This document shows positions 31,136 through 41,254 of a DNA stretch of 64,000 bases, one piece after another. The stretch lies in assembly GCA_036365455.1 (NCBI GenBank), contig JAWQUS010000007.1, forward strand, positions 21,158,001 to 21,222,000, given 5' to 3'. The stretch is from Macrosoma leucophasiata. Taxonomy: Eukaryota; Arthropoda; Insecta; Lepidoptera; Hedylidae. Under the pieces are notes generated by a model. The model saw nothing but the letters and a program-made list of their open reading frames with translations, had not been told where the DNA came from and made no database searches. The position numbers and the translations under genes were made by a program. Position 1 is the stretch's first letter; each line of letters starts with the position of its first letter.

Positions 31136-31352
31136 ACGACCCGGTTAGTCCAGCGGTGTGAGATGACTGTTTGATTCGTAGGGTCGCGGGTTCGATCTCC
31201 GCACCGGGAGAAATATTTATATGGCCTACAGATATTTGTTTCGGGTCTGGGTGTTAGTATATGTGTTGTATGTGTACAACGGCACCCACAACACAGGTTT
31301 ATACCTACTGTGGGGCTGTGAGTGTAAGCGTATTTGTATTTGTTTGTTATTT
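31136..31352 (+). mobile_element. SINE-T2, full length
   Basis: GACGACCCGGTTAGTCCAGC, GGTCGCGGGTTCGATCTCCG (B box) and CACCGGGAG form a near-complete tRNA-like head of about 72 bp, followed by the TATGGCCTACAGATATTTGT body and GGGGCTGTGAGTGTAAGCG, TATTTGTATTTG tail. Confidence 0.75.
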
Positions 31353-31574
31353 TTTTGCGAAATGAATAGTTGGTTAAATATAGAATAGGTAGGACTCATA
31401 TTGTAAAGCTAGCTGCCCGTATAATCTTAAATAATTCACATAAACCAGCAAAGCGCAAATGTCATTCCTTATTGTTGTTCGCGCGCCTTCAAAAATCCTG
31501 CTCGAGAAAGCACGATGCAAAAAAAACAGGACCAAGAATGAACGGAATCAACAGTTCGAGATTGTTAGTGCAGA

Positions 31575-31745
31575 ATTCTGAACGTAATTACGTGTTTTCC
31601 GGTCAGTCGTAATGGCTTTGCGTCAGCTTGAAATTTTTAGTTCGAAAGCACTTCTAAGTTTTCTGGTGGTTTGGAGTTACGCGACTGTTATCTAGGTCAC
31701 AGATTTGTTCGGATTAAAATTAGTTTGAATTAAGCTCATTGGACC
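31575..31745. repeat. REP-H copy, partial
   Basis: GAACGTAATTACGTGTTTTC, AATTTTTAGTTCGAAAGCAC and TTGGAGTTACGCGACTGTTA match 30630-30850. The downstream junction with LINE-1 lies near 31830. Confidence 0.45.
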
Positions 31746-31829
31746 TTTAAGCAAATTAAAGCTTGGTTAGATGTTATGAGGTTGAATCTATTCAAAGTAG
31801 CTTTAGTAAAAAATATGAGCCTTTTACCG

Positions 31830-32790
31830 GGTCTGGCACTGGGTACTTCTCGCGAAACTTCCATCTTACGGTCTTCCTGAAAGGCTATGCTTTCAGGAAG
31901 ACCGTAAGATGCAACTGGATAGCCAAGTTTCTGTCTGAGCGTTTTATACTTCTAGGTCTTAGTTGACGGTCAACGCTCAGACCGACTACCTATCAACGCC
32001 GGTGTGACGCAAGGCTCTGTGCTATCCCCCACGCTTTTTCTTCTGCATATCAATTAAATGTTGGAGCAAAACTGCAATTTTCATTGCTATGTGGATGACA
32101 GTACTGGGGATGCACACTATAGAAGCCGTGCAAATTCCTCTCGGACACTTATCAAAGAAAGAAGGACTAGACTTGTGTCTGAAGTCGAGCACTCTCTAAA
32201 GTGCACTTAGTTGAGACTAAGTGCAGTTCAACCCCCCGAAGACACAAGTCTGCGCGTTCACCGCTAAAAAAAACCCATTAATTGTAGCACCACAGTTCCA
32301 GGGCACTTCGCTTGCTATTGGTAAGAATATCGGTATCCTGGGCGTTGACATAACGAGCGAAGTGCAAATCGGGAGTCACATTGAGTGTAACACCAAATTG
32401 GCATCCAAAAAGTTGGAGGTGCTTAACAAAGCGAGGCAGTTCATTGCATTGTTCAGTGCATTTCATACCGGGGCAGCTACTACAGCTTTATAAGGCCCAA
32501 GTGCGGCCCCATCTGGAATACTGCTCTCATTTGTGAGCGGGAGCTCCCAAATACCAGATTGGTCCACGTGACTCCCTACAAAGACGCGCTGTTCGTATTG
32601 TCAACGATCCAGGTCTTACTGACAGGCTCGAACATCTGAGCCTGCGCAGAGACATTGGGAGTCTGTGCGTGTTATACCGTCTCTACAATGGTGAGTGCTC
32701 TGTCGAACTGTTTGACATGGTGCCACCGTCTCTTGTCCTACACCGTACTACCCGCCGAAGAGAAATCTTCCCCTATATTCATATTCGTGC
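31830..32790 (+). pseudogene. CR1/Jockey-like LINE reverse transcriptase, decayed
   Basis: Frameshifted fragments in order: INAGVTQGSVLSPTLFLLHI (the RT motif before the catalytic box), then FHCYVDDSTG (a Y-x-D-D catalytic box, here YVDD), then KTQVCAFTAKKNPL, GILGVDITSE, NKARQ, and a broken LYKAQVRPHLEYC, RRAVRIV-like region ending LYNGECSVELFDMVPP. This order is the palm-thumb region of non-LTR RTs of the CR1/Jockey group. At least four frameshifts or stops. The 5' part (endonuclease) and the extreme 3' end are absent; that end is seen in the copy at 61500. Confidence 0.8.
31862..31911. repeat. Perfect 22-bp hairpin in LINE-1
   Basis: CATCTTACGGTCTTCCTGAA plus AG pairs perfectly with its complement 6 bp downstream (loop GCTATG). 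The left arm reads as an inverted copy of the right, as left by a foldback or template-switch event at the LINE edge. Confidence 0.85.
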
Positions 32791-33544
32791 CTTTTAACAG
32801 TAGCGTCTAATTTAAAGGTGTAGCTGAATTGTAAGTATACTACCTATTGTAAGTGTGTATTGTGTTTTGGTTTTTTTATTTTCTAAGGAGACAATATCTG
32901 TATGAATTACAGTTGCTTGTCAAAAAAAAGTATTTGCTTTATTGGAACGTTTATGCTTAAAGCTTTGCCAAGCGGTGTTTGCCAACTGTGAAGTGGGAAA
33001 CAAAGCGATAGCGTCGCGATGACACCCGACTCTCGACACACATCCGGACTGCGCTAATGAAGTCATTCTAGTGTTCTATTTTTACAGAAAGTATACTCTT
33101 GATTTACAAAGGTTTTATGAGTTGATTTTGGTATTTTAAGTATGGTTACATACAGCGCCTTAATCACCAAAGTAAATCTTCCTTTTTTGTCTTCACATTG
33201 TTGACGGTTTTTGCTAGCTTCCAGAAAAATAATATATCTATGGGCCTATGAAGGCTCATGAACACGTAGCGTGGACAGGACCTTTACGATATAGTCAAAA
33301 AGCGTTGAGTGTCAAACATTTCCAATATTGCAAAGTTCTATATTCATACGTCTCTTCGCACGTTAATACAGATCCTCCTGAAGCCATCTCCAGAGTGTCG
33401 GCTCTTTTAGAACAAGGTCAGTCTTTGTCTCTCATCGGCAATTACTGGACTCTAGGGTAGCAACTTCAGAGGGCAAGTAATAAGTCTAAACATTCAAGGC
33501 ATTTTTCGCTTATTCAAATCACTCAAATAAAGCGTTTATTCTTC
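32791..33544. other. Unassigned; one 70-codon frame
   Basis: The frame 33248-33460 (begins MKAHEHVAWTGPLRYSQK, ends SLIGNYWTLG) has balanced, coding-like composition in AT-rich surroundings, but no splice signals, no recognised domain and no neighbours. It could be a scrap of an unknown element. Confidence 0.3.
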
Positions 33545-34385
33545 ATCCGCATTCTAGTTTTTAATCGAGTTCAAAAAACGAGAAGGTTCTCAATTCGGCC
33601 GGTATATATATGTTTTTTTTTATGTATGTACGCGATTTTCGCTGAGATTTGTTGACCGATTTACGTAGTTCTGATGATGTTTGATGCGGAATAGTTTCGA
33701 ATTGGTCCCATATAAATTTGATTCAGATAGGCCCATCAGTTTTTATTTTATGAGCATTTTTATACTTACTTTCACCTCACACTAAAATAAGAATAGACGG
33801 CGAGTTGTCTTACAGTGCGTTGAATCCACTGACGTAGTCCTAGTGCGCATGACAACAAAATGACAACAAGTGACTATGACACATTTACTCATCGACGACA
33901 CGACACAGGTTATTTACTCCTTCGTGGATATTTTTTTTTCATTGATTTCGTATAGTCGTGTAATAATTTTGTATCGACACACCTAAACAATTTAAATGAG
34001 GTATCTAATGGTCACGAAGCTAAAAGAGTCAGATTTTACAAATTTAGCAGATGTGAACATTAATCTAATTGGCAATGCAGCAATAAACTAAAAAGTATTA
34101 AATAAATATAACTACGTTAAGAAATACCGACTTCAAAACTGAAAAGTAAAAAATAATAACGATTTAATTGTATTTAAACTTTCACGATTTGTATTCATAT
34201 TTTTATATTGTAAACGGGACTTAATCGCGTGTCGAGGTAAATACTTCGATTAAAATAGTACGCGATTAAGTCCCGTTTACAATATAAAAATATGATTTAA
34301 TTGTAATTTTAAACTACCTATTATTTATATGTGCTATTTACTAATAGGTTTGAAGTCGGTGCCAAACCAAAATCACTAAAGTAGG
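33545..34385 (-). mobile_element. FB-1, copy 2
   Basis: Inverted relative to copy 1: starts near GAGTTCAAAAAACGAGAAGG and reaches AGGTTTGAAGTCGGTGCCAA near 34365. It lacks the SINE-A of copy 1 and so preserves the empty site (33796-33834). Only one arm is present. A separate hairpin element is inserted at about 34173-34293. Confidence 0.6.
34195..34295. repeat. Perfect 36-bp inverted repeat (mini-MITE)
   Basis: The arms 34195-34230 and 34260-34295 are exact complements, with core GTAAACGGGACTTAATCGCG and a 29-bp loop. GATTTAATTGTA lies at 34161-34172 and again at 34294-34305, a possible target duplication or a duplicated stretch of FB-1. The perfect arms suggest recent origin or ongoing sequence homogenisation. 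Confidence 0.88.
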
Positions 34386-34610
34386 CATTTCATTGTATTC
34401 AAAAATGAAGTCGGCAACATTCTAGTGTTCTATTTTTACAATACTTACTAAAAAACAGGTTGAAATATTTGCATTATTGCTGTAAAAATCTGCTGATAAA
34501 TCATGTTGGTTAGATTGAATATATTAATGAAATGGAAGCAGAAAGAATAGGATGAACTTTGTGATATCCACTGCTGTTCCGAACAGTTGGCTATCACTAA
34601 TTTATCTTTA

Positions 34611-34833
34611 TCTATATATATAAAAATCAATTGCTGTTCGTTAGTCTTGCTAAAACTCGAGAACGAACCAAAATTAGAAAATATTAAGGTAAGAAAATAT
34701 GATGAAATTGAAGGGAAATAGTAAAAAACACAATTCATTCATCATTTTCCCGTACAAATAGTCCGTACCTATCAAACCATTGACACATTATTTCATTGTG
34801 AGGCAATCCGAAGTTTGCCGAGTCAGCTACTAG
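34611..34833 (+). mobile_element. Hel-2 Helitron, intact ends
   Basis: Starts TCTATATATATAAAAATC after A at 34610 and ends GAGTCAGCTACTAG before T at 34834. It has lost about 70 bp after GAACG that other copies retain. Non-coding. Confidence 0.75.
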
Positions 34834-35863
34834 TAGATAACTACGAGGTAAAGAACAAAGGGAATACAACTGCTGTGACACTTGACACACATTCGTACTT
34901 CAATAGTCAACTCGAAAAATTTTGACCTGTTTTACGAGAAAAATAAGCTAAGCAAGAAAAAAGTCAAGCTCGTGTCTAATAAAGGAATCTGTTTATCCAT
35001 TGATCGAGTATTACTTTTCAAGCCTACTTATCTGCAATAGTTTCCCTTTCAATTTCGTTATATGTACCTATGTGTACATCCATATATCTAGTAAATACGA
35101 GTATGTCATTTGTATTATAGCTAGCTTCTACTACCTTATGTTATGGGTAGGCAATGTTAATGATCTGTTTCGTTTTATGTATTCCTACACTATATGCCTA
35201 CCTAAAATAAAACATTTGTTGTATAAACAAGTATTGAGCAAAAAATGTTTAAAAGTTTTGTTCGTTTTCTCATAATTTTAATAAACTCTGCAAATACGCT
35301 CACGTTTGTTTCGTGCGAGAGAAAAGTTAATGGACATATCTCGATTTAACATTGTTCGCGTACCATGCAGTACAATCAGTTTTTCAACTTCAGACGGCAG
35401 ACTATTATTTTCTTACATACCTACACCTATTTTTGTTTTTTTTTGTACAAAACATAAAACAAGTCTCAAAAATGAATAAATCGAGTAGTAAGCAATAGAT
35501 AATCATATTGCACTTGTAATAAGCACAATTCTTTAAAAATAATTGCGTCCTGTGTGCCGAAATTTATAAAAAACATGACAAGCGACATAAAAAAATACAA
35601 TTTAAAAATGCTTTTACATTTTCGCGTGGGTGAAGCCGCAAAAGCTTACAAAATAACAAATTACATTTAGGTCCCCAACGGAAATGCACGCAAGAGTGCC
35701 AAGGGTTGGCCGCGACGCTGCGGCACGGGCGTAGATAATGTGCCAATCACACGTTGTTGTAAACTGGCACAATAATATTAATTGCTGTGACTGTGTATTT
35801 TTTACACTATGGTGTCACTTTTAGAGATACAAAAATATGATCTGTATATTTGTTTGTCTTAAA
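34834..35863. other. Long unassigned AT-rich interval
   Basis: A 91-codon frame (35000-35275) is Phe/Tyr/Ile-rich and looks like AT-rich chance. A slightly GC-richer patch lies at 35625-35740 (GGGTGAAGCCGC; GCGACGCTGCGGCACGGGC) without recognised signals. Confidence 0.45.
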
Positions 35864-36168
35864 AGGACAAACATGCCGTTCACATCAATGCTATGTGAAT
35901 ACTAATGCCTTTTGGACATCTGTAAATATTAAAATGAGAGAATTAATGTAGATGCGTTAATACTTCTGAGGCCTTGATCTGTGGCCTCGTATTTTCCGAG
36001 TAGTAGGTGTTTATCTCAGTTGACATCATTTCGAAAGTCACTGCAAAGTGTCTTTCAAAATAAGGGTTACCGAGTTACGGAATACGACGGCAGATTGGAA
36101 CAAACCGTTTAATGGCAGGTTAGCTAAAACGCTCTCGATCTCCAGCACTACAGCTCTACCACAGTAAA
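35864..36168 (-). mobile_element. SINE-A, very old copy
   Basis: GGACAAACATGCCGTTCACA, GATGCGTTAATACTTCTGAG, TTTAATGGCAGGT and CTACAGCTCTACCACAGT keep family order across about 300 bp, but similarity is patchy and the tail is lost. Confidence 0.5.
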
Positions 36169-36554
36169 TAGATACAATCTAAAAAAATACATCTATTTAC
36201 TGGGGCTCTACGAACTGTTTCCAACCAATTCATATTAACTACGTATATATAAATTAACATCTCTAAGCCAGGACTGTTTGCATATTTTAATTAAAACAAT
36301 GTCTAAGAAATTATTGCATTAAAACTTTTTTGTGGATTTATCTCGCGTATAAAAAGCGACTATAATTTTTAAAATCAACCCGACGTAATTAGTCGCTTTT
36401 CAGCTTTTGTAGTTTTCCGAAATAGCTTGACTAATTTTTATGATTTGAAATATAAATAGGTACTTGATTTGTGAATTGCCAAATATGAGCACTAGCAAAA
36501 TTACAATAAGCATTAGATATTCCATCACGATAAGAACTAAAACAAACATAATCG
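36169..36554. other. Unassigned AT-rich spacer
   Basis: Flanks a promoter-like island. No repeat shared with the rest of the window recognised. Confidence 0.45.
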
Positions 36555-36660
36555 GAAGCCGACCGGAAACGCACTAGCACGTCACAACCGGAAGCGGCGC
36601 CATGTTTATTAAACTTCGTGTTCCGCCGGTGCGTGCGCATACGGTGTCAGTTTAAATCGA
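36555..36660 (+). promoter_or_regulatory. Candidate TATA-less promoter island
   Basis: A CG-dense patch in AT-rich DNA combines CCGGAAA (36564), CACGTCA (36579), CCGGAAGCGGCGCCATG (36589-36605, ETS-like and YY1-like), GTGCGTGCGCATA (36630, NRF1-like) and TCAGTTT (36648, the arthropod initiator form), with ATCGAT shortly after. These motifs are known for housekeeping promoters. No downstream coding exon is identified, so this is an inference from motif clustering. It could also be an unrecognised repeat. Confidence 0.3.
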
Positions 36661-36859
36661 TCATCACAATTTGCATAGTTAAATTGGGTCCATGTACCGT
36701 ACCATGACGTCATATTGCAATTCAATTGTTTAATAGATAGCAAAGGATTTATATAATCTACGAAACTAAACTAACCCTGGGTTGCACCAAGATATTTGTT
36801 ATATATTAGTTAAAGGCTAACGGCCAAATACTGAAACGTCACTTAAATCTAAAGTTTTT

Positions 36860-37146
36860 TTACTGGTGGTAGAGCTCCAGCGACGGAGCTCGCGGGCGTA
36901 GGCACCACCGCATTACCTAATATACTTGCCGCTAAATGGTAGTGTTCAGCACTATCGTGTTCCGGTCAGGTGGTAATCTACGGCCCTGTAATTTCCGGCA
37001 CAGAGGCGTAACACCTTAGGCCTCAGGAGTGGTAACGCATCTGCACTTTGACCTTGGTCTTTGTGTGGGTGTCTATAGGCTGCAGTCATCACTTAACATC
37101 AATGTGAACTGCATGCTTGTTTGCCACTTTCATTACATAAAAAAAT
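36860..37146 (+). mobile_element. SINE-A, full length
   Basis: 5' TTTACTGGTGGTAGAGCTCC and tail ACATAAAAAAATAAA. Near-consensus; CCAGCGACGG replaces CCAGTGACGG. Confidence 0.88.
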
Positions 37147-37378
37147 AAACGTTCAAACGATAGAGATACTTATAGCACATATTTGAGGGTTGCTTAAAAT
37201 TGAGTGACGTTTGAGTATTCGGCCATAAGTATGTTAAAATATTGTAATACTTACCTATTTTTATTTTTCACAATAACACATACGAGTGAATTTAGGGTTT
37301 ACCTAATTAGTTATCAATGGATGTCGTTCACCAATCCCAAATCGGTTAAATCAAAAATGAAAACAGAAACGACGCTCG

Positions 37379-37472
37379 GTTGTGAGCTTTGGTAGCTTAA
37401 TTGGTAGCTTAAGTGATAAAACGGTTGGACTGGTTATCCTGAGGTTGCCGGTTCGATTCCTGCCTGAAGTAA
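37379..37472 (+). mobile_element. SINE-T3 head, tRNA-like
   Basis: GAGCTTTGGTAGCTTAATTG then GTTGCCGGTTCGATTCCTGCC give A- and B-box-like sequences, but a duplicated GGTAGCTTAA segment enlarges the D region and no acceptor stem closes. Similar heads at 59262 and 60845 (minus) end in GAAGT/GAACT then a CAAATTTTT run, so this is a SINE family, not a tRNA gene. Confidence 0.55.
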
Positions 37473-37857
37473 TTTTTCTATAATTTCTAAATTAAGTACC
37501 TACAATCTTGAAATCTTATAATAAAGACGAACAATAATTAAGCTGAGGATCCCTTCAATTCTCGACAACCAGATGCAAGCGATGCCTCTATTATGTATTG
37601 ATTTCATATTGTGAACCAAACTGTAGATTTTCAATTTATTCAAACTCGAAGTCAATAGAGCGCGTAATTGTGTTATGCCAGCTGTTCTCTTCACTGGTCG
37701 TATTGAAATTAACCTATACTGAATTATTTGTTACGTCACTCTTCATTATGGGTAAAATTTGATCGATTTAGTCAGGTTTAAGGTTCCATAGTAAAAGATC
37801 GGAAGCCCATGCTAAGCTTGCAGTATTTATATTAAAAAATATAATATCTTTATTTCA
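37473..37857. other. Unassigned spacer
   Basis: No recognised repeat or coding signal. Confidence 0.5.
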
Positions 37858-37865
37858 CTCGTGTG

Positions 37866-38157
37866 CATAGAGCAACTCGGCCCACCGGTCGCGGGGAGTA
37901 GCCTTAGCGTTTACCGATGCAAAACAGTCTGTCATTTTATACGTGTGACACACAGTCACACTACAAAAATCGTCAGTTAGTACGAAACTCACACCTTGAC
38001 TTTAACAAAATACATAAACAATTTCACGCACACATTTAAATATCTGGGTGACAGGCATAGGACCATTTGGTCTTGTACTTTGACGGAGGGGAAAGCCTGC
38101 ATAGGTATGGATACTCCCCTCCGGTCCGCCACGGCCGGGGGCCTGTGTTGCTGTATG
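37866..38157 (+). mobile_element. MITE-1 with perfect 8-bp duplication
   Basis: 292 bp flanked by CTCGTGTG at 37858-37865 and 38158-38165, an exact duplication. The left TIR has lost about 15 bp (GTCGCGGGGAGTAGCC) and the right end reads GCTGTATG. With the copy at 20175 this fixes the insertion signature of the family. Confidence 0.9.
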
Positions 38158-38171
38158 CTCGTGTGTAAAAA

Positions 38172-38372
38172 TAAAATCATCATCATTACAGCCGGAAGAT
38201 GCCCATACTCGTCACGCTTGGCATGTGAATTAGCGATCACAGTGGCGGTAGGTTAATCGCAAGGTATTGTTGCTCATCTAGCGTTACTGCATTTACTACC
38301 GCCCCATTGGTATCCTCCCGCGATAAAACTACCGCCACTGCGACAGCCAATCTGCCTGCCAAGCGATTGTGG
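38172..38372 (-). mobile_element. LINE-5 3' end
   Basis: ATCATCATCATTACAGCCGG then AAGATGCCC replaces the usual CCGAAAGACGTCC, and CTACCGCCCCATTGG follows. A central ACTGCGACAGCCAATC stretch is shared with the fragment at 62366. Confidence 0.45.
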
Positions 38373-38373
38373 C

Positions 38374-38511
38374 ATATTTTTTGATGTAGCTAATGGAAGT
38401 GGCAAACAAGCATGCAGTTAACATTGATGTTAAGTGATGACTGCAGCCTATAGACACCCATACAAAGACCAAGGTAAAATGCAAATGCGTTATCACTCCT
38501 GAGGCCTAAAC
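38374..38511 (-). mobile_element. SINE-A 3' half
   Basis: Weak T-run, then GTGGCAAACAAGCATGCAGT through CTCCTGAGGCCTAA, where it stops abruptly against a SINE-T1 fragment. A 5'-truncated insertion. Confidence 0.75.
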
Positions 38512-38600
38512 ATAAAACCGGCGAATTGTGGGTGTTTTGCAGTGCTTTGTTTCCTAAGTATGCTTTAATGCATGAATTTACCTCTGTTTACTTCTTAGGG
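38512..38600 (+). mobile_element. SINE-T1 3' fragment
   Basis: ACCGGCGAATTGTGGGTGTT, then GTATGCTTTAATGCATGAAT and TTACCTCTG. The head is absent; an extra GCAGTGCTTTGTTTCC is inserted. Confidence 0.5.
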
Positions 38601-39521
38601 GTTTCCTTCATTTATTCTCATATCCGTTGCAGTCGATGTAAGGGTATGGTATTTTCCAAGAAAGTTTTTCTTTGACATTAAGCATTATCAGTGAAAAGAA
38701 TTCACCGGCAAACCCATTTTTTATACAAACACACCCTTCATTAATCACTAGTATTAAAATTTTCGGGCCCGTCATTTCCTTCCACTTAGCTTTGATGGAT
38801 GCAAACGGATTTGCTTACGACCGGTATTTAAGTGCTAGGAAATCGAGTGTCTGATAAGTACAGACCGTGGTAGGTAAAGCTTGTGTATTGTACATGCACT
38901 CTATCAGACTCTATGCTATGGTAATAGCGACTATTTTGGAATGTTATGTAATAGGGTATAGGCTACCCGCCTGTCGTTGATCGTGATACTTAGTAATATT
39001 AGTTTGTTTATTCAATAACTTTAATAGTTTGGTGGTTGTTGTAATATATATACATCAATATTGATGTAGGTATGTTTTTCATAATAGAGGGTTCAGGATT
39101 ATGAATATTTATGACATAAATAGTGGAAACTTTTTATTTTAGCCTATTGGCTAAAAACAACACAGTAAAGCCAAACAATCAGATGAGTTTCTTCACTTCG
39201 TTCTGAGTTCCATGATTACATGATTTTTTGTTTTACTTGTTTTTTTTTTAATTAAGAATTTTACGTCTACACAATAACCACATATCCAAAATATTGACGA
39301 CTCATTGATGCCGAATAAATGCCAAGAATTTCCTTGAATCCCGATGCATATTATTTGTGATTAAATTTAATATACTTGCCCATTGTGAACCAATGGAGGA
39401 GAGAGAGGGAAAGTCATTCTAAAACCTCACCACGTTCACCAAGGGGGAGGGAGGGGTTGGGTGAAGTTGCTAGGAACATCACAGCATTAATGGACGTCCC
39501 TCATGCGTCAACGCTTTTCCA
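38601..39521. other. Unassigned interval
   Basis: Mostly AT-rich. At about 39395-39500 a purine-rich stretch (GGAGGAGAGAGAGGGAAAGT; AAGGGGGAGGGAGGGGTTGG) resembles a repeat I have seen in moth sequences but cannot classify. No gene called. Confidence 0.4.
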
Positions 39522-39534
39522 CAGAATACCTATA

Positions 39535-39912
39535 GTAATAAAAATAATGGCAACCCATTATACGTCCCACTGCTGAGCACGAGTCTCTCCCCTTTTTGGG
39601 AGGAGGCTTGGAGCTTACTCCACCACGCTGCTCCAATGCGGATTGGTGGAGGTGGGTGGGTGAGTGGCCAACCCGCTGTCGGATGTTTTCAAACCGCCCA
39701 TAAGGCCTCCGACAAGGTTTAATGACTGCTATCTATCGATAGCAACCGGGACCGACGGCTTAACGTGCCCTCCGAAGCACGGAAACGCGCATTTAATTTG
39801 CCTTTAGCGGTCACCCATCACACTACCCGACCGCGCCCGTAGTGCTTAACCGAGTAGATCGCCTATGATCTACACCAGCCGCCGGGCCATGCGCGCTTCG
39901 ATATTTCGTATT
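39535..39912 (-). mobile_element. 5S-headed SINE with 13-bp target duplication
   Basis: The best copy, full length. CAGAATACCTATA at 39522-39534 and 39913-39925 is an exact 13-bp duplication, proving retroposition. On the minus strand the order is: 5S-like head (GCGCATGGCCCGGCGGCTGG, CGGGCGCGGTCGG, GATGGGTGACCGC), body (GTCGGTCCCGGTTGCTATCG), LINE-like 3' domain (GTGCTCAGCAGTGGGACGTA) and an ATTATTTTTATTAC tail. I recall a 5S-derived moth SINE called HaSE3 with this architecture. Confidence 0.88.
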
Positions 39913-39925
39913 CAGAATACCTATA

Positions 39926-40420
39926 CTTATTCATTAAACTTCCATCACGAACATAGTATGTGCATTAAAATAAAAAAATGAACTGATGTACTTTTAAACT
40001 GTACTATTATAATATTTATAAGCTTTAGTATGTGTGGCTGGTTGTTACGCTATTAGCATATCAAAATCGGTGACGGCTTGAACTGACGAATACTCGGTTT
40101 TATCGCAGGATATCTATGGAATTGTTAAATTTAGTAAAACCACAGATTAAATAATACAGTAGAATAAATAACATATGTAGGTAGGTAGGTATTAGCATGG
40201 TAGGACAACGTTTGGCAAAGTGTAATGTATTGTGGGTACTCTAAACCAGACAAAACTAAAATACGTACTCATCTATGTTGATAAAAATTACAATATTGCT
40301 ATATTTAAGTAGGTACTTACTTATAAATGAGACTGATTGGTGAGGACTTTGTCGCAGGAGGATCAATGTCATGACGTGCTGGCAATTCTGATCATTTCTA
40401 TCCCAAAAATGAATTAGCCC
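39926..40420. other. Unassigned AT-rich spacer
   Basis: GTAGGTAGGTAGGTATTAGC at about 40178 is a short microsatellite. Nothing else recognised. Confidence 0.5.
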
Positions 40421-40695
40421 TCTGGGGTGCGACCGCCTATCGACATTGCTATTGTCGTTGTCAGTGCTGACAAATTTTCAAGTCGATCTGTAGCTCCTTT
40501 TAAAGCAGTAGTGATAATCTGATCGCTTTTCTTGCTTTCGTAGGTGAGAAACAAGCGATAATGGTAGACTATTTCGATGATTGTTATTTAGTTAAAGCAA
40601 AAATCGACATGAAAATTTGACAGCAATGACAACGACAATACCAATCGATACAATACAAATACAATACAAATCTCGATAGGCGGTCGCACCCCTGG
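40421..40695. mobile_element. MITE-5, hAT-like TIRs
   Basis: Ends TCTGGGGTGCGACCGCCTAT and, complemented, CCAGGGGTGCGACCGCCTAT. Pairing continues through ATTGTCGTTGTCA and GACAAATTTTCAAGTCGAT for over 60 bp with small gaps. CAGGGGTG ends are hAT-like. The target duplication is not clear (TTAG is shared). Interior AAGCGAT/ATCGCTT also pairs. Confidence 0.65.
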
Positions 40696-40990
40696 TTAGG
40701 AGAAGTGTTATATGATGAGGGCTCATGGATTAAGCTTATTTTATCCCGTGATATAAATTAAGCATACCTACAAGTAAACGTTTAGTGAACCGTTCTTTTT
40801 ACTCTATGCCAACCTTTCTTTCACGTAGCAACAGTTATTCGTGATGTCGGTAATCATAACTACGCAACGAATTAACATAAAATACCGACAAATGTTTCGA
40901 TTAAATGTTGTCAAGATAAAAATTTAAGCACGCCATTGTATTTAACTAGGTAACCAATGTATATTTGATGAAAATATATATATATACATG
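40696..40990. other. Unassigned spacer
   Basis: No recognised feature. Confidence 0.5.
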
Positions 40991-41127
40991 TTAAGTTCGG
41001 TTGCACCAAAATATTTCATAAAGTTAATGTCAAATTATACATCCTTCTCTAACTTTGAAGGGATTCGTTACAGTAAGAGAAGGATGTAAAAAACTTTAAC
41101 ATATATTTTGGTGCAACCGAACCTTAA
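40991..41127. mobile_element. MITE-6, TTAA-ended palindromic MITE
   Basis: 137 bp from TTAAGTTCGGTTGCACCAAA to TTTGGTGCAACCGAACCTTAA-like sequence on the right. Inner arms TACATCCTTCTCT and AGAGAAGGATGTA also pair, so almost the whole element folds. TTAA at both tips may be the duplicated target (piggyBac-like) or part of the TIR. Terminal phrases recur near 16217, 16747 and 36780. Confidence 0.7.
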
Positions 41128-41254
41128 TATTTTAAATTCATATTTGGGGGTCGGTACGTGACGACTCCACTAGCGGAAGATATTAATAAATTCTAATTAA
41201 AATCCTTAATCCTCATGTCTTTGCAGAAATTCAAATAGAAAAACTTTTTTTTTT

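Noticed and set aside
31136..31210. Possible tRNA gene (strong A/B-box-like boxes); likewise 37379, 53900-53985, 59262 and 60845
   Set aside because: Several copies share long non-tRNA bodies and A/T tails, and acceptor strands do not close; they are SINE heads.
33061..33110. A possible small exon: TTTTTACAG then AAAGTATACTCTTG up to a GTTTTATGAG donor
   Set aside because: Only 24 bp, no supporting frame continuity, and such AG..GT pairs are frequent by chance in AT-rich DNA.
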